A stretch of 64,000 nt of DNA from Apostichopus japonicus. Its lineage: Eukaryota > Echinodermata > Holothuroidea > Aspidochirotida > Stichopodidae. Shown in pieces: positions 13,446 through 42,039 of this stretch. Where the stretch lies: positions 22,761,564 through 22,825,563 of the forward strand of contig NC_092571.1 in NCBI RefSeq assembly GCF_037975245.1, read 5' to 3'. The translations under genes and the position numbers were made by a program. The notes under the pieces are model-generated. The model was not told where the DNA came from. It searched no databases and saw only the letters and a list, made by a program, of their open reading frames with translations. The stretch's first letter is position 1; each line of letters starts with the position of its first letter.

Positions 13446-15348
13446 CAAATATAATGGTCGCATTTAAGTTGTCTATAAACGGCGGGCTATATAAATATCG
13501 GTGCAAGCCGGGGTTTCTCATGGGAGGAGCATACACTATGACAGCATTCAATCTGTAACACTATTTTGTCGTAGCAGTACTGTAGGCTATAGGCATTGGT
13601 TTTATTTATGTCACGGGCAAAGTATTGAGTTTAACACTAGTGTTATCAAACAGAACACACACATATTGGGGTAGGCAGTCACAAAGTTGGAAAGTGGGGG
13701 GGGGGGCGGTAAAAGTACGGAGTGATTGAGATATTCCACCACGCGATGAAGTGAATTTATAAAACTGTTCATGCATTGGTAGTTTTGAAAATCCTGTCAG
13801 AAAAAACTTTGCGTAATTGTAAATTACACGTTGATACACAACGGCTGGAACCCCCTCCCCCTCCACCACCCCTCTTAATCTCTTTAACAGACCCAACCAT
13901 CTTTTAACGAACGACAAATATCCATGTATTCCAGAATTCATTAATTCAAGAGGTATTTGTATTGCCTCCCAATCTGTACATACATTTTTTTCTTCTGATA
14001 ATTCAGGTTATATCAACAGTTTCCTTGCATGGAACTTCTGGACACCCTTGGCTCGACTGACCTACTGTGCCTACCTCCTACATCCAGCAATCATCTTTCA
14101 ATTCCTCAGAACCAAGAAAACAACATTTCATTGGACGTTACCTGAAATCGTAAGTCTGTTTATAGCCCGGCCGAGTACAACAGTATGATTACGAGTACAA
14201 CAGTATGATTACGAGTACAACTTTAAAAATACATAGTACCAGAACGAGTACAATTGTATGTGTATGTGTACAATAACATGATTAGGCTACGAGTATAACA
14301 TGAACATGAGTATAAATACAACAGAAATGAGTACAAAATACAACAGTATGCTTACGAGTACAAATTTAAGAATACAAAGTACCAGAACGATAGGCTACAG
14401 TACAATAGTATGTGTATATATGTGAACACTAACATGAGTAGGCTACGAGTACAACAGCATGATTACGAGTACAACTTTGGGAATACATAGTACCAGAACG
14501 AGTACAATTGTATGTGCATGTGTACAATAACATGAGTAGGCTACGAGTACAACAACATGAGTATAAATACAACAGAAATGAGTACAAAATACAACAGTAT
14601 GATTACGAGTACAACTTTAATTTAAGAATACAAAGTACCAGAACGAGTACATTGTATGCGTATGTGTAAAATAATATCAGTAGGCTTACGAGTACAACAA
14701 CCTGAGTATGAATACAACAGAATGAGTATAAATACAACAGTATGGACCATCCTCTTGATGTTTGATACCAGAAAAAAGATTGAAATATACAGATGGGTGT
14801 AATATTGAAATTGACGAGTTACAATAATGACTAATTCATAGGGAGATTTGATAATGAAGTTGATAATAAACTGCCGATCCGAAGAGCTATACCGTAAGTT
14901 GTGGTTTAACTCTGCAGTAAGATCAATCACCCATTCATCCCGCTGTATCCTCTCTCAACCCGTTATTCTGTCGTTCACAATTACTTATAAGTTCGGTTTC
15001 TACTCCTCCTCCCCCCCCCCCCTCCCCTAGCCAAATCTATCATGTGTTCCACATTTAAACTCACTTAACTTTTCAAATCAAGTCAAATGTGCATGAAACA
15101 AGCACATATATACACACGCACCATGCATGGCATCACAATAATTGTGATAGGCAGTGTTGTTCACTATACGTTTTCTTTTGCCTTTGCAGACGTATTTCTT
15201 CCTAGCCAATGTGGTGGCATCATATGTATTAGCTTTGTGCCTGTCTGTACTGGTAGAAGGGCCAACGATGGGCCTAGAGAGGGCGGTATTTCGACCAAGA
15301 AAAAGAGAACTTGTTATCAGCGCAGACCAGAAGAAAACTATAAAATAG
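1177..15348 (+). CDS. NRF-6-like acyltransferase-3 family membrane protein (3' part, 11 exons)
   Basis: Visible exons: 1177-1267, 3583-3905, 4466-4636, 5074-5170, 6343-6613, 7437-7516, 8221-8334, 9591-9750, 10219-10405, 14007-14149 and 15190-15348 (stop TAG). All junctions are GT-AG and the phases join into 597 codons plus stop. Family features seen: a Cys plus Pro-Trp segment (CVRDIPWTWDAIF) just before the first membrane span (LLGFFAILILIGTIYD); an acidic, probably cytosolic linker of about 80 residues; then the acyltransferase-3 core with FWVIWGH (conserved His), FFVLSGLLVTYL, FHRFWRLTPTY, and many hydrophobic spans ending in YCAYLLHPAI. In Caenorhabditis elegans, NRF-6 relatives affect drug response and lipid handling; the substrate here is unknown. 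The first visible exon begins with two bases of a split codon, so the gene is cut by the window edge and lacks its N-terminal NRF domain. Intron 9 (10406-14006) holds a Penelope-like element. Product family is sure; function is inferred. Confidence 0.9.
1371..1781. mobile_element. hAT-like non-autonomous element, 411 bp
   Basis: TIRs CAGTGGCGGAGC (left) and CAGTGGAGGAGC (reverse complement of right) differ at one of 12 bases. Flanks are AGGGGGCA (1363-1370) and AGGGTGCA (1782-1789), an 8-bp TSD with one mismatch. G/C runs lie just inside each end. It sits in the first visible intron of the acyltransferase gene and has no coding capacity. Its right half carries the internal module discussed in the findings. 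Confidence 0.75.
1907..2694. mobile_element. hAT-like non-autonomous element, 788 bp
   Basis: The left end CATGGGCGTCAGCAGGT matches the reverse complement of the right end CATGGGCGTCAACAGGT with one difference. Perfect 8-bp TSD ACCGTTGA at 1899-1906 and 2695-2702. G-rich (left) and C-rich (right) tracts lie inside the ends. The same internal module as in the neighbouring element is present near 1950-2045. No transposase reading frame was recognised. Confidence 0.8.
6678..7036. mobile_element. TA-flanked MITE, possibly Tc1/mariner type, 359 bp
   Basis: The left end TAGAGGTGTTGCAGTGACGT and the reverse complement of the right end TAGAGGTCTTGAACATGACG form an imperfect inverted repeat; both then run into TGACGTCAT. 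The dinucleotide TA flanks both ends (6676-6677, 7037-7038). It lies in the intron after the 6343-6613 exon. A TA duplication is weak evidence alone because the flank is A+T rich. Confidence 0.5.
8613..8690 (+). repeat. tRNA-like sequence, probably a SINE head
   Basis: It has a pol III A-box-like stretch (TCGCTTAGTGG, 8620-8630) and a perfect B-box (GGTTCGAATCC, 8664-8674). An anticodon stem CCGC/GCGG encloses a 7-base loop with ATA at the anticodon place. The acceptor stem pairs poorly (4 of 7 including one wobble) and the T stem has one mismatch, so it is not called an intact tRNA gene. The likely reading is a tRNA-derived SINE or tRNA pseudogene in an intron of the acyltransferase gene. 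Confidence 0.5.
10427..10472. repeat. (TA)n microsatellite at the PLE 5' side
   Basis: About 23 TA units start roughly 20 bases after the donor of the 10219-10405 exon. The run has no stop in any frame, so reading continues from exon into the PLE. A second TA-rich tract lies beyond the element's 3' end. Confidence 0.95.
10471..12996 (+). CDS. Penelope-like reverse transcriptase with GIY-YIG endonuclease
   Basis: An uninterrupted frame of about 841 codons ending in TAA. Reverse transcriptase landmarks in order: DDIVIKPADKGSAIV (about 11113-11157), FYFLPKIHKEGNPGRPIIS, LVTLDVSSLYTNIP, GTAMGTKMAPSFANIFMGN, and the catalytic YIDDIF with its Asp pair at about 11860-11877. After a linker (FKRPSNLRDILVRASF) comes a Cys-rich patch and a GIY-YIG nuclease (VIYLIYCNICNLQYIGES, about 12652-12706) with downstream Arg and His. 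This order, RT then GIY-YIG, identifies a Penelope-like element and not a LINE or LTR element. There is no in-frame ATG between the TA repeat and about 11161, deep in the RT domain. The frame is instead open and in phase back into the host exon. No disabling lesion is visible. Confidence 0.85.
10473..13230 (+). mobile_element. Penelope-like retroelement (PLE) in an intron
   Basis: The element consists of a long reverse-transcriptase/GIY-YIG ORF followed by about 230 bp of 3' sequence that contains a hammerhead-like motif. It lies in sense orientation in intron 9 of the acyltransferase gene, between two TA microsatellites. The string TATATATATTATTTGA appears at both the 5' (ending 10480) and 3' (ending about 13324) junctions, so insertion into or expansion of a TA tract is likely. 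The 5' end seems truncated or begins directly with coding sequence, since no upstream pseudo-LTR was seen. The 3' limit is approximate. Confidence 0.85.
13150..13188 (+). ncRNA. Minimal hammerhead-ribozyme-like motif of the PLE
   Basis: Stem I is TGCA (13150-13153) with TGCA (13185-13188). The core CTGAAGA (13154-13160) fits the consensus CUGANGA. Stem II is GAGC/GCTC with a 7-base loop (13162-13176), followed by GAAA (13177-13180). A loopless two-pair stem III (A-U, G-C) is followed by C13184 as the expected cleavage base. PLEs are known to carry such minimal hammerheads, thought to work best as dimers. One unpaired A (13161) between core and stem II departs from the consensus. Activity is untested. 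Confidence 0.6.
13310..13443. repeat. (TA)n microsatellite at the PLE 3' side
   Basis: Several long TA runs are interrupted by TTGTTTGATT and by CTATCTATC. This is the counterpart of the TA tract at 10427-10472. Confidence 0.95.
13444..14006. other. Rest of intron 9 after the PLE
   Basis: Nothing was recognised except a G-run at 13687-13698. It ends in a pyrimidine-rich tract and the acceptor of the 14007-14149 exon. Confidence 0.5.
14170..14745. repeat. GAGTACAA-rich minisatellite in the last intron
   Basis: Variants of GAGTACAACAGTATGATTAC recur many times. A longer unit, about 120-150 bp, containing TACCAGAACGAGTACA is seen roughly four times (near 14235, 14385, 14490 and 14635). It is intronic to the acyltransferase gene and non-coding. 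Confidence 0.85.
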
Positions 15349-15605
15349 TCATCTATAATCAAGATTTTAGATTTATTTTACGAAATTTATAATATTCTAT
15401 CTCCACTGCATCCTTAACAATAATTTTTCACCAGATAACGTTTATGTAATATTAAATCAAATGTATAAGAAGGGAACTGAATACAATTTTCGACTTTTAG
15501 AGAATGAACTTCATAATGACCAATGAAGCTTTGACTACTCAAGCAGACACGACTATACTTAAATTAGTATTGAATGGTATACAAATAATGAATGGTTATG
15601 AGAAA

Positions 15606-15611
15606 AATAAA
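15606..15611 (+). terminator. Candidate poly(A) signal, acyltransferase gene
   Basis: AATAAA lies 258 bases after the TAG stop. It is the first full hexamer downstream, so a 3' UTR of about 280 bases is likely. Confidence 0.5.
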
Positions 15612-16388
15612 GTGCAAATATTTCATGAGTTGAAAGATGGAAAGTTCCATTCAACGAGGCGCAGCCGAGTTGAATGGAACAAATTACATGGAAACCATTC
15701 ATTATTTGTTTTATACAAGACCTTCAAAATTGGATATTTGTATTAGTATGATAGATGGGTAAAATACATTCATGCAACATATTTTTTTGAACAGACAGGT
15801 TTCTCTGCTCTCTTACCATTGAAAAAAGTGCTACCAAAAAAGTATAACCCATGGTTCTATTTCATAGAGTGGAATAGAGCGGATTTTGCATGCAACCAAC
15901 GAGCAATTGACCAATCAAATGACCAGAATACAATTAGGTGTTAATATATGATATTCGCCCTATATAACCGAAGGAGTGAATATATCATCAAATTACCAAA
16001 TAATTGAGTCAAATTAAGTAGGCCTATTATCGATAATTGACAGTCCTGATTAATTTCATTAAAAAGTTTTAGAAAACTCTATATTTTCTGTTTTTATTTT
16101 CACTTTTACTTATTTTCTCATACAAAGGATTGCTCAGGTGATTCTAATGCAGTGTCCAATGTTGGAATAACAATGTTATCGAAGCCATGAGTTTTCCATC
16201 GTACACGCGCACGTACACGCAAACATACATATATTAGTTACGGCACCATCTTGCACATGTATGTAGGTGATCTCAAAATGAACACCAATGTCTCCCACCC
16301 CACACCCTCCCCCACCCGTCCAATCCCATGTGGACATCATAATCATGGTACTGTAGCTGAATTCAATATTCCGTTTTTAACAGAGGAA
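15612..16388. other. Intergenic DNA without recognised content
   Basis: A+T-rich sequence between the acyltransferase 3' end and a hAT-like element. I saw no gene or repeat structure in it. Confidence 0.4.
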
Positions 16389-16396
16389 ACTACAAC

Positions 16397-18132
16397 CAGT
16401 GGCGTCGCCAAGGGGGGGGGGCAGGGGGGCACGTGCCCCCCTGGAAAACCTAGTGCCCCCCGAGTGCCCCCCATCTGAGATTTGGGTTGGTAAAAAAATA
16501 TATATATATATTTTGTTATATTCAACTCCCATCATCTGAGTTGGTTTTTCATAAGGACAAAGAAGCACAGTAATTCGTATTTTCTTCAAATGAGCTGCGA
16601 AAAAATGAAAAAGTTTATCCTTGAACGTCGGGTATCGAAGTCGTAACCCGCGCCATCACAACATGTGTCGATATTTACATTGAATGTGTCAGTACTCACC
16701 CATACCAGCGGATATACACGCCCGCTTCGCGAGCTACATGACTGTGAGAAGGGAGGGTACTGCAATATGTTGCCTTGGTCTGAGGTTGACAGGTTAGGAG
16801 CTGACAAATGTGAGAATGTGAGGGTCCGCAGGCACCATACTTGCCTATATTTGTGGACCCATATATTAACCCTGTTGTGTAGGGGGTGCAGAGGTCATTT
16901 GAGGTCAGATGCTTGTAGGAACAAATGGCGAATGTTCACACCTGCATACTGAGCTATACTTGATGTGTGATCAAACTTTGGATTGCATGGTGAGATCCAT
17001 GATAGGAGCCAATAACGATGCTGGAACCTGTTACATCTTAATAGATAATGGGCGAAAACGAGAAGGACAAGAAAGGAGTCGGGGGTCATGCACACATTAA
17101 TTCAACAAATGTTGGTTCTATTGATAGGGTTAGGCATAATATCGACAGCATGTGGTTCATATCCTCTGCAAAATTCTGCGCCTTGTTAAAATCATTACCT
17201 CAAAAATAGCAATTTCTGGAGATATCTTCAGATCGAATTTAGCATCAAATGTGGCAGCATTTTGCATCTATAGCCCATCCTCCGTATGCGAAAATTTTCC
17301 AAAGGGGAGGGGGGCAGTGGCGACGGAACCGGGGGGGGGGCTTGGGGGGCTCAGCCCCCAATGAAAAAGTTGAGGGGGCAAATGCATGATAAGCCCCCCC
17401 CCCCCAATATTTACCAAGGCTCCGAAGCGTGCATCTGCCCATTTTTCAATGCATACTTGTCGATCTGTCCGATGCACACGTATACTATATAGGTGTAATA
17501 ATTTTAGTAAATGCTGGGGGGAACCTCGGCCCGTCCCCTGGCTATAGACCACATTGTCACCCCAACCGCGTCTTCACGCCCCGTGAAAAGTGGAAGCATT
17601 GAGTGTGAGTACCGGTAAGCGCAACACAACTTCGTCTTAGGCCAATGACTTGCTTCATTTCAGCCAGTTCTCCAACATCTCCCGCGGACTACACTCAAAA
17701 ACGTCTTTGCGAGTACACTACGAGTAATAGCTACTCTCTTAAAACACCATCGAGTATACAAATTACAATGTTTTTACAGACTTTTACGTGCAATCTGAGA
17801 AATTGCAGGCTTGAGACCCATATTTTAGGGCTAGGTATTCGCAGCATAAAACACTCGGGAAGTGCCGTTTCCGGCCATCTGGGGGTTTGAAAAACCCAAA
17901 ATTCTCTTGTACGCTCCGCGCTAACCGATGGTGGCGCTCCGCTTAGATAGTCTCTACACATTAGCCCCCCCACCCAATATTTTCCCGTTCCGCCGCGCCT
18001 GGAGGGGGCACCCCCTCCCCTTAGACCCCTCCCCCATGACGGCGATCCGTATCCACCTAAGTGCCCCCCATCAAATGCTGGTGCCCCCCTGTGCCCCCCC
18101 CCCCCCGACTGAAAAGTCTGGTGACGCCACTG
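16397..18132. mobile_element. hAT-like non-autonomous element, 1,736 bp
   Basis: The left end CAGTGGCGTCGCCA and the reverse complement of the right end CAGTGGCGTCACCA differ at one of 14 bases. Perfect 8-bp TSD ACTACAAC at 16389-16396 and 18133-18140. Long G runs (left) and C runs (right) follow the ends. Near 17315 an internal CAGTGGCGACGG plus G/C runs may be one end of another nested relative, but its partner was not found. The shared module occurs inverted near 17810-17945. No transposase was recognised. Confidence 0.8.
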
Positions 18133-18544
18133 ACTACAACGTACACAAAATGTCTTCCATTACAAAATGTCTTCCCGGATTCCGTTAAATTGTCTGTTGT
18201 TGATGCTCTGTGTTGTCTCCTGTGTTGCTTTTGTAGACGGATTAGACAGAAGGAGTTTGTTAGCCAAGATAACGAGTTTATTTCTTTTTTTCAGTGTGAC
18301 TTTGTTGCTCTTCCAGAATGTAAGGCATAAATTTATTGTCTTCAAAAAGGGAGACAATGTAGTAATAAATCATGTCAAAATTCCTCGGAAACAGAATTTA
18401 AGGCAAACCACCATCACATCACGTACCCCGTGCCGACCCTGTTCATCTGGCACCTAACCACATTATCTCCAACAATACGTTCTACCCTGTCCCTCCAAGA
18501 TCGATGACACATTTTACAAGTAGTCATAATAAGGTCAGTATGAG

Positions 18545-18866
18545 CAGGCGCGTAGCCAGGAATTTGCCAAGGGAGGGGCGAAAATGTAGGCAAACTATCA
18601 GAGCCGTACATACGGCATTGCAAACTATCTAAGCGTAGCGCCACCATGATTTGGCGCGAAGCGTAGGCTACAAGAAAATTTTGGCTGAAAATGCCTCCCA
18701 GATCGCTGGAAATGGCACTTCCCAGGCCTTGTAAATTGCATCTTAGCATTTTCTCTTTTGAAATTACTAGCGATATCATAAAAACATTAAAACGTTTTTT
18801 ATAATATGCTCAAGGGGGGGGGGGGCGGCTGCCCCCTTTGCCCCCCCCCCCTTGGCTACGCGCCTG
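18545..18866. mobile_element. hAT-like non-autonomous element, 322 bp
   Basis: The left end CAGGCGCGTAGCCAGG and the reverse complement of the right end CAGGCGCGTAGCCAAG differ at one of 16 bases. The TSD is AGTATGAG (18537-18544) against AGTAAGAG (18867-18874), 7 of 8. Most of its length is the shared module plus a G/C-run end. Confidence 0.75.
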
Positions 18867-18959
18867 AGTAAGAGAGCAATCCATGGAGTTGCAGATCTCA
18901 TCTTCACCATGACTTTACTCTTGGCATCCTCAGTTGCAAAGTGATATGCCATTTGTTCA

Positions 18960-19740
18960 CAAGGTTAGTTTGAACTTTATCGGACTTGGGTGTACGAGTT
19001 CGCGACACACTTTTCCGCACAATTTAGGCCGAATTGACCTTTGTCCTCGACCCTAAACTCCAACATCTGCACTACTTTAATATTCGTCTCATCTTTCTCT
19101 TTACATATTGTGTAGTTTCATGACTTTTTTTCATGTTGACAAGCAGAAAATGGGCATTTGAAAATGTGCACCATTATTCTCTACATATCTTGTGTTTTAA
19201 TGACTTGTCACACATACTGGCAAGCAAGTAATTGCTAAGAAAAAGTTTTGGGGGTATTTGAACTCTGAATTCGCCAATTACGCTGGCACGAGTTTCAATG
19301 GTCAGGCAACTACCCACCAAGCTAAGACGTGATCGGACTTACTGAGTAGGTAGTGGCGACACACATTTTCGGCCAATCTGACCTTTGACCTCAATTGACC
19401 TTTAACCCAACCCTAAGCACTTAAATCTGTCCTATTTATCATCATGTCTCATTATTCTCTACATATCGTGTGATTTAAGGACTTTTTGCTACATGTTGAC
19501 AAACAGCAAAATGGCTAAAAGCCAATCGTTAGGATTTGTTTTACCTCTGACGTCATTAATCACGCAGGCACGAGTTTACATGGTCAGGCAACTACCAACC
19601 AAGTTTGAACTTGATCGGACTTACGGTCTAGGATTTCGCAACACACCATTTTGCTCACGCATACACACCTCGCATTTCTCATGTGGGGTGAGGTACAATA
19701 TTTCATCTCCCTATACATTATTACATGTAGGGAGATGAGT
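18960..19740. repeat. Degenerate tandem array, about 280-350 bp units
   Basis: The anchor ATCGGACTT followed by CGCGACACAC-like text recurs at 18979, 19332 and 19614. Around it GACCTTTGACCTC, ATTCTCTACATAT and CATGTTGACAA also recur in order. It is intergenic, between the acyltransferase and enolase genes, with no coding potential. Confidence 0.65.
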
Positions 19741-19829
19741 CGCGTCGTATATAGACGGCTCTGGAGATGAGATAATAAACAATCAAAGAACAAATCGAGC
19801 AAATTTGTCGTATAATGATCAGTTAGAAC

Positions 19830-21554
19830 TTTATTTGAATTTATTCAGGAAATAAAATGATTTTATCTGGATACTTTTTTAATGTCACAGGAAAACAGAA
19901 AGTAAGAAACCTCAGGTTACATTCACAAATTGCACTCCATAGATGACAACATAGTACTACACTATAACTAATGAAGGTTTTTGTACTTCTACAGTAGAAT
20001 CTAGCTTTCTCAATTGTTTCAGTTACTTTCTTAATGTAAGAATGTGATTAATGTTTCAAAACTATTAGTAGTTACAGTATTAGGGCAATGTTTGTATCTG
20101 CAGTATGAGATTATAACTAACAATTTGAAGAAACTTTGGCAATTTCAAAACAAAAGACAGTCACTTCCTGAAAACTAGAACTGACTTACATCATTCATGA
20201 AATTAAGGTGTTGAATTGATGATAGGGGTGGGGGAGGGGGGTGGAGGGAGTGATGGAGGCATTGCAGTTTATTCTTCAAATTTGACAGACTAGAGAAAGA
20301 CTGCAAGGCCTGCATAATCCACCTCCAACAGAAACAGTAAAAGTCTAAGCATAATGTAGTCCTACTTAAACAATAAATATCTAAATACCAATAAGTAACA
20401 TTTATGCAATACTTAGTATTTGTCCATGAAATATGAACATTTTAAAGCAAAGAGTAGACTTGCAGAAGTATACTCGTAGAACCCGAGAGCTTCCTGCCTA
20501 AGAACAAAACTTTGTTTTTCTCGATATCTCCGAGATCCACCTTTGATACACCACTTAACAATAATGCATGCTGGGAGAATATGAATGTTAGACATCTTAA
20601 CAACATCAAGCTACCTTTAGTTATTCAGAAATGCATAGCACAATGTTCACAAACTATAACTGTGTGAGAAGCAATTTAAACATTCTTAAACTTCACAACA
20701 AAATCTTTATTATAGAAATATCAAAGATGATCAAGACAAAGACTGGCCTATATCAACGGTCCATAGATAGGGGAACTGTGGAGCACATCCCAAATGATGG
20801 GTGCAAAAGATCTGCAGAGGGTCGAGGGATCTTTCCAAACAATGGTAAATGTATCTACAGTTATCGGTGCTTGTCGTCTTCTACAATCCAAGCAAGCTTT
20901 CATACACAGGGATGAGCCAGGGGTAAAATATAAATCACATAGCTTTGCAAAAATTGCGGTATAGGCTCCAGTTTGCGTATGCTACAGTGTGTTAGGATAA
21001 TAGTTTTTGTCCCCCTGCAGGTTGGATATTCATTCACGGAAATCAAGAGGTGAAAATCTCGGAGGTAGAATAGAAATCACGGATATTCCGCAAATTCGCG
21101 GAAAAAGCTCATGAGTGCATACATTCTGATTAACCATTCTTTGGGGGTTGGGTAGCGGGGGGGGGGTGATCTGATGGGTCATTGAGCGGTCCTTGTGGAA
21201 GCCACTCCTGAGTTGTAGGTCTTAAGGTTAGTGGACTGCTGTCCTTCATTAGTTTGCCTTCTTTGATACTTGACAACAGATTTGTCGAAACTTTCAATAT
21301 CAACAGAAAGAGGGACAAGTTTACAGATATTACAAACAGGCAAGACAATCGGACACAGATGAAACATAGCAGCCTTTTGTTTTGGGTAAGATACCCTGTG
21401 AACTACCTTTACTTGTATTTAATATTTAAGTATAAAAGCAAAAACCACGACAATCTCAATTTAGAACAGAGTAGAACCAAAGACTTTCATAATAAAATTT
21501 ATATGATGATAATCTAATAATCTTTCATCGCTATCTCTTCCATTGGAGAAGTAA
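19830..21554 (-). other. Candidate enolase 3' UTR and poly(A) signals
   Basis: Read on the minus strand, AATAAA hexamers complement TTTATT at 20706-20711, 20268-20273 and 19830-19835. They lie about 0.85, 1.3 and 1.7 kb beyond the enolase stop. Which one is used cannot be told. Nothing else was recognised apart from G/C runs near 20225 and 21155. Confidence 0.35.
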
Positions 21555-39346
<17,792 letters not shown>

Positions 39347-39679
39347 TGTTTATTACTAAAGAGAAACAAGAAAATAGATCAAATCAATTATATGTGTAAA
39401 AGTTTGTTTTTGGCACAAAATTTCAATGCCTAAATCAAATGCCTCAATTTTAATGCAATGCATATAATAGCTTCTTCCAGGCTATGTTGTCCATCAGATT
39501 ACCATCTTAGCTATTCCATAATGTGACAGTTGAAGAGTACAGGTTTAAGTGATTACTTATATGCTATTGTAATTGGATTAAGGCTGTGGCGTGAGGAGTG
39601 ATGAAACCTATTGTTGCATGTGGGAGGTGGTGGGTTCCATCACTGGGCAGCCAAAGTAAGGTGCGTTTCTCATAGGAGA

Positions 39680-40607
39680 TAGTGCGTGATAGTCGTAATC
39701 GTTAATCGCCAATAGTTGCGATTACACTTTGGAAGTTTGATTAATCGCGCTCAAAACGTTAGTTGCAATTACTCGACTACATGCTAGCACTTCACATAAT
39801 CTGCTTTTGAAAAATAACCTAACCTATCAAAAACAACACTAAAGCAGTTTTGTCAGCAAATATCGCAAAAGAACAGGTTCTCACATTAATCCCTACACTA
39901 GCACTGTTAAAAATCGGCAAGCACCTGCTCCTGTAAGTTTCATGCCTTTACTTGTCAGTAATACACTTGTTCTTAAGTTTAACATTCAGTTTTAGCAATG
40001 TTTCATTATTGCGCATAATCACAAATTCGTAAGTTATTCATCTATTACGATTGCCAAAGTATTTGTCATTTCTACAATTACTTCATTACTGGCCTGGTTC
40101 ACCTTTATGTGATGTCTGATCCAGTGTGTCAATTGAGGTGTAGTTTAATTTTAATGTGCAAAATATGTGCCTGCTATCACGCTAACCTAGAACGATGAAC
40201 ATAAGTCCTTCTACAGAAAACTGCTCATCACACTGCTACAAGGTGTTACAACCATTCATTATTTGCACGTTTGCTTTTATTATTGCGAGTACAGTAGTTG
40301 TAGAAGCCTGGTAGATTCATTCAAAAGTTTTTGATTTACTATGGATGTTTTTAAGAAACATTGTAGATTGAAAGTTGTTCACAGTTTTTGTTTGGTAGAT
40401 GTTTTAACATATTTTAGACACCACTCGTTAAGACATGAAATAACAAATAAAGACAGTGCACCATGGAGAAAGATTTGTTTTGACTGTATTTCTGCAATGT
40501 AAAAATGACAGTGATGACGTCATAACTGTAACCGATTAATCGCAGTAATTGCAAGAAGAGCTATGCGATTAATCGACTAAAAAAGAAAGAGTCGACTATC
40601 AGCTCTA
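39680..40607. mobile_element. hAT-like non-autonomous element, 928 bp
   Basis: The left end TAGTGCGTGATAGTCG and the reverse complement of the right end TAGAGCTGATAGTCG pair with a one-base gap. Perfect 8-bp TSD ATAGGAGA at 39672-39679 and 40608-40615. Both sub-ends carry GATTAATCG motifs. It lies upstream of enolase coding exon 1, probably in the 5' UTR intron. Confidence 0.8.
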
Positions 40608-42039
40608 ATAGGAGATCACTGTTTTTGCACCTGAAATGGTCTTCCAAATTCTAAAAAGTCCAAGATGAGCATAACCTGTACATTAAATAGCCACCAGATG
40701 TGAAGTGTATGTTACACCTCATAAGAATACTAGTTTCTGAATGAGGTGTTATAAACTTGGGCATTTGAACAACATCCTTGAAACAAAGAACCACCTTGCA
40801 AAACCTTTAAATGTACAGTGTAGGGAATAACCCTTGATGTCAGCATGTATAGGGGCAGGGATGGTGGAGGGGAGGGGGGTTATGTCAACAAATTGTCTGA
40901 ATTTCCTGATAAAAAAAATTACCACATTTCATGTAGATTATTTCTAATGGTACGTCATCAGTATTGACCAATTGGTGAACTAATTGTTGTAATTAGCTGA
41001 AAATATCATGGTAAGATTCTGTCACATCAAACCTTATATTTTCTACCAATGTTTTTACACTGGGAGTGTATCTTACAGTAAAGAGACAATGAGTAGTAAA
41101 AGGACCATGAGTAAAATCACTTTTTTCTCTGAAGAAAATGTTAACAACACATTGTGAATAATGGAACATTTCATCATCTTCAGTACATTACTTAGTGGTA
41201 TGTCTTAGCGCAGGCAACAAAGACACCTTCTTTCATGCAGAATGAATTTTGTTTAACTTACTTCCATTCATTTCCTGGAGAAAATAGGGCACAGTATGTC
41301 GCAGAGGTTGGATTTGATGTGTCATGTGCCATAACATAATTTAATCACAAGTGAGAGTGGTGCACACTTGACATTGAAGATGATGTTGTTTCAGGCATTT
41401 GACTATTGATGCTTTTGCGGTTGGTATCTCAAAACATCCGACTTTAAAGGCATTGAAGACTCGCCCCAAACTTTCTGTTGCTTGCAAGTGAAGTTTTCTG
41501 CTTGTCGCTACAAAATGCAGACACTAATGAAACGTGATACCTTGTAATCTTTAGCTGGACCTGAGATGTACATCGCTGTATCGCAGAGTTGTCAACAAGT
41601 CCCTAGCTGCAAGTCTCAAGTCAAGTCTCAAGTCTTTACCAGCAAGTCTCAAGTCAAGTCTGAAGTCACCTTGAAAATTTTGAGCGAGTCTCAAGTCAAG
41701 TCTCAAGTCTTTGGAGGTCGAGTCTCGAGTCAAGTCTCAAGTCCCTATGAGCAAGTCCCAAGTCAAGTCTCAAGTCTTTGAAGTTTGAATACAATGATGC
41801 AGGCTACGAATAATGTAACAGTGTTCCAGGAATTATGTGGTATAAATTAAACAGCCGAATAGCAAAACCGGGGCACACGCCACGGAACAAATTACCTCAA
41901 AATTTGCTAGCCACTGTTTTATTGAAAAAGGCCAACTTTCAGCCAAACAGCAGCCCTGGATGGAATATTCAACCAAGCCAATGGTAGTTATGGTAACGCC
42001 TGTAGTCGTCGTTGGGCGCTCGTAATTCGAGCGTACATG

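Noticed and set aside
15087-15392. 101-codon plus-strand frame overlapping the last acyltransferase exon
   Set aside because: It is a shifted frame over the real exon 15190-15348, whose phase is fixed by the upstream exons.
17313-17560. Another hAT element beginning CAGTGGCGACGG inside 16397-18132
   Set aside because: No matching right end or TSD was found, so it may only be a degenerate sub-terminal repeat.
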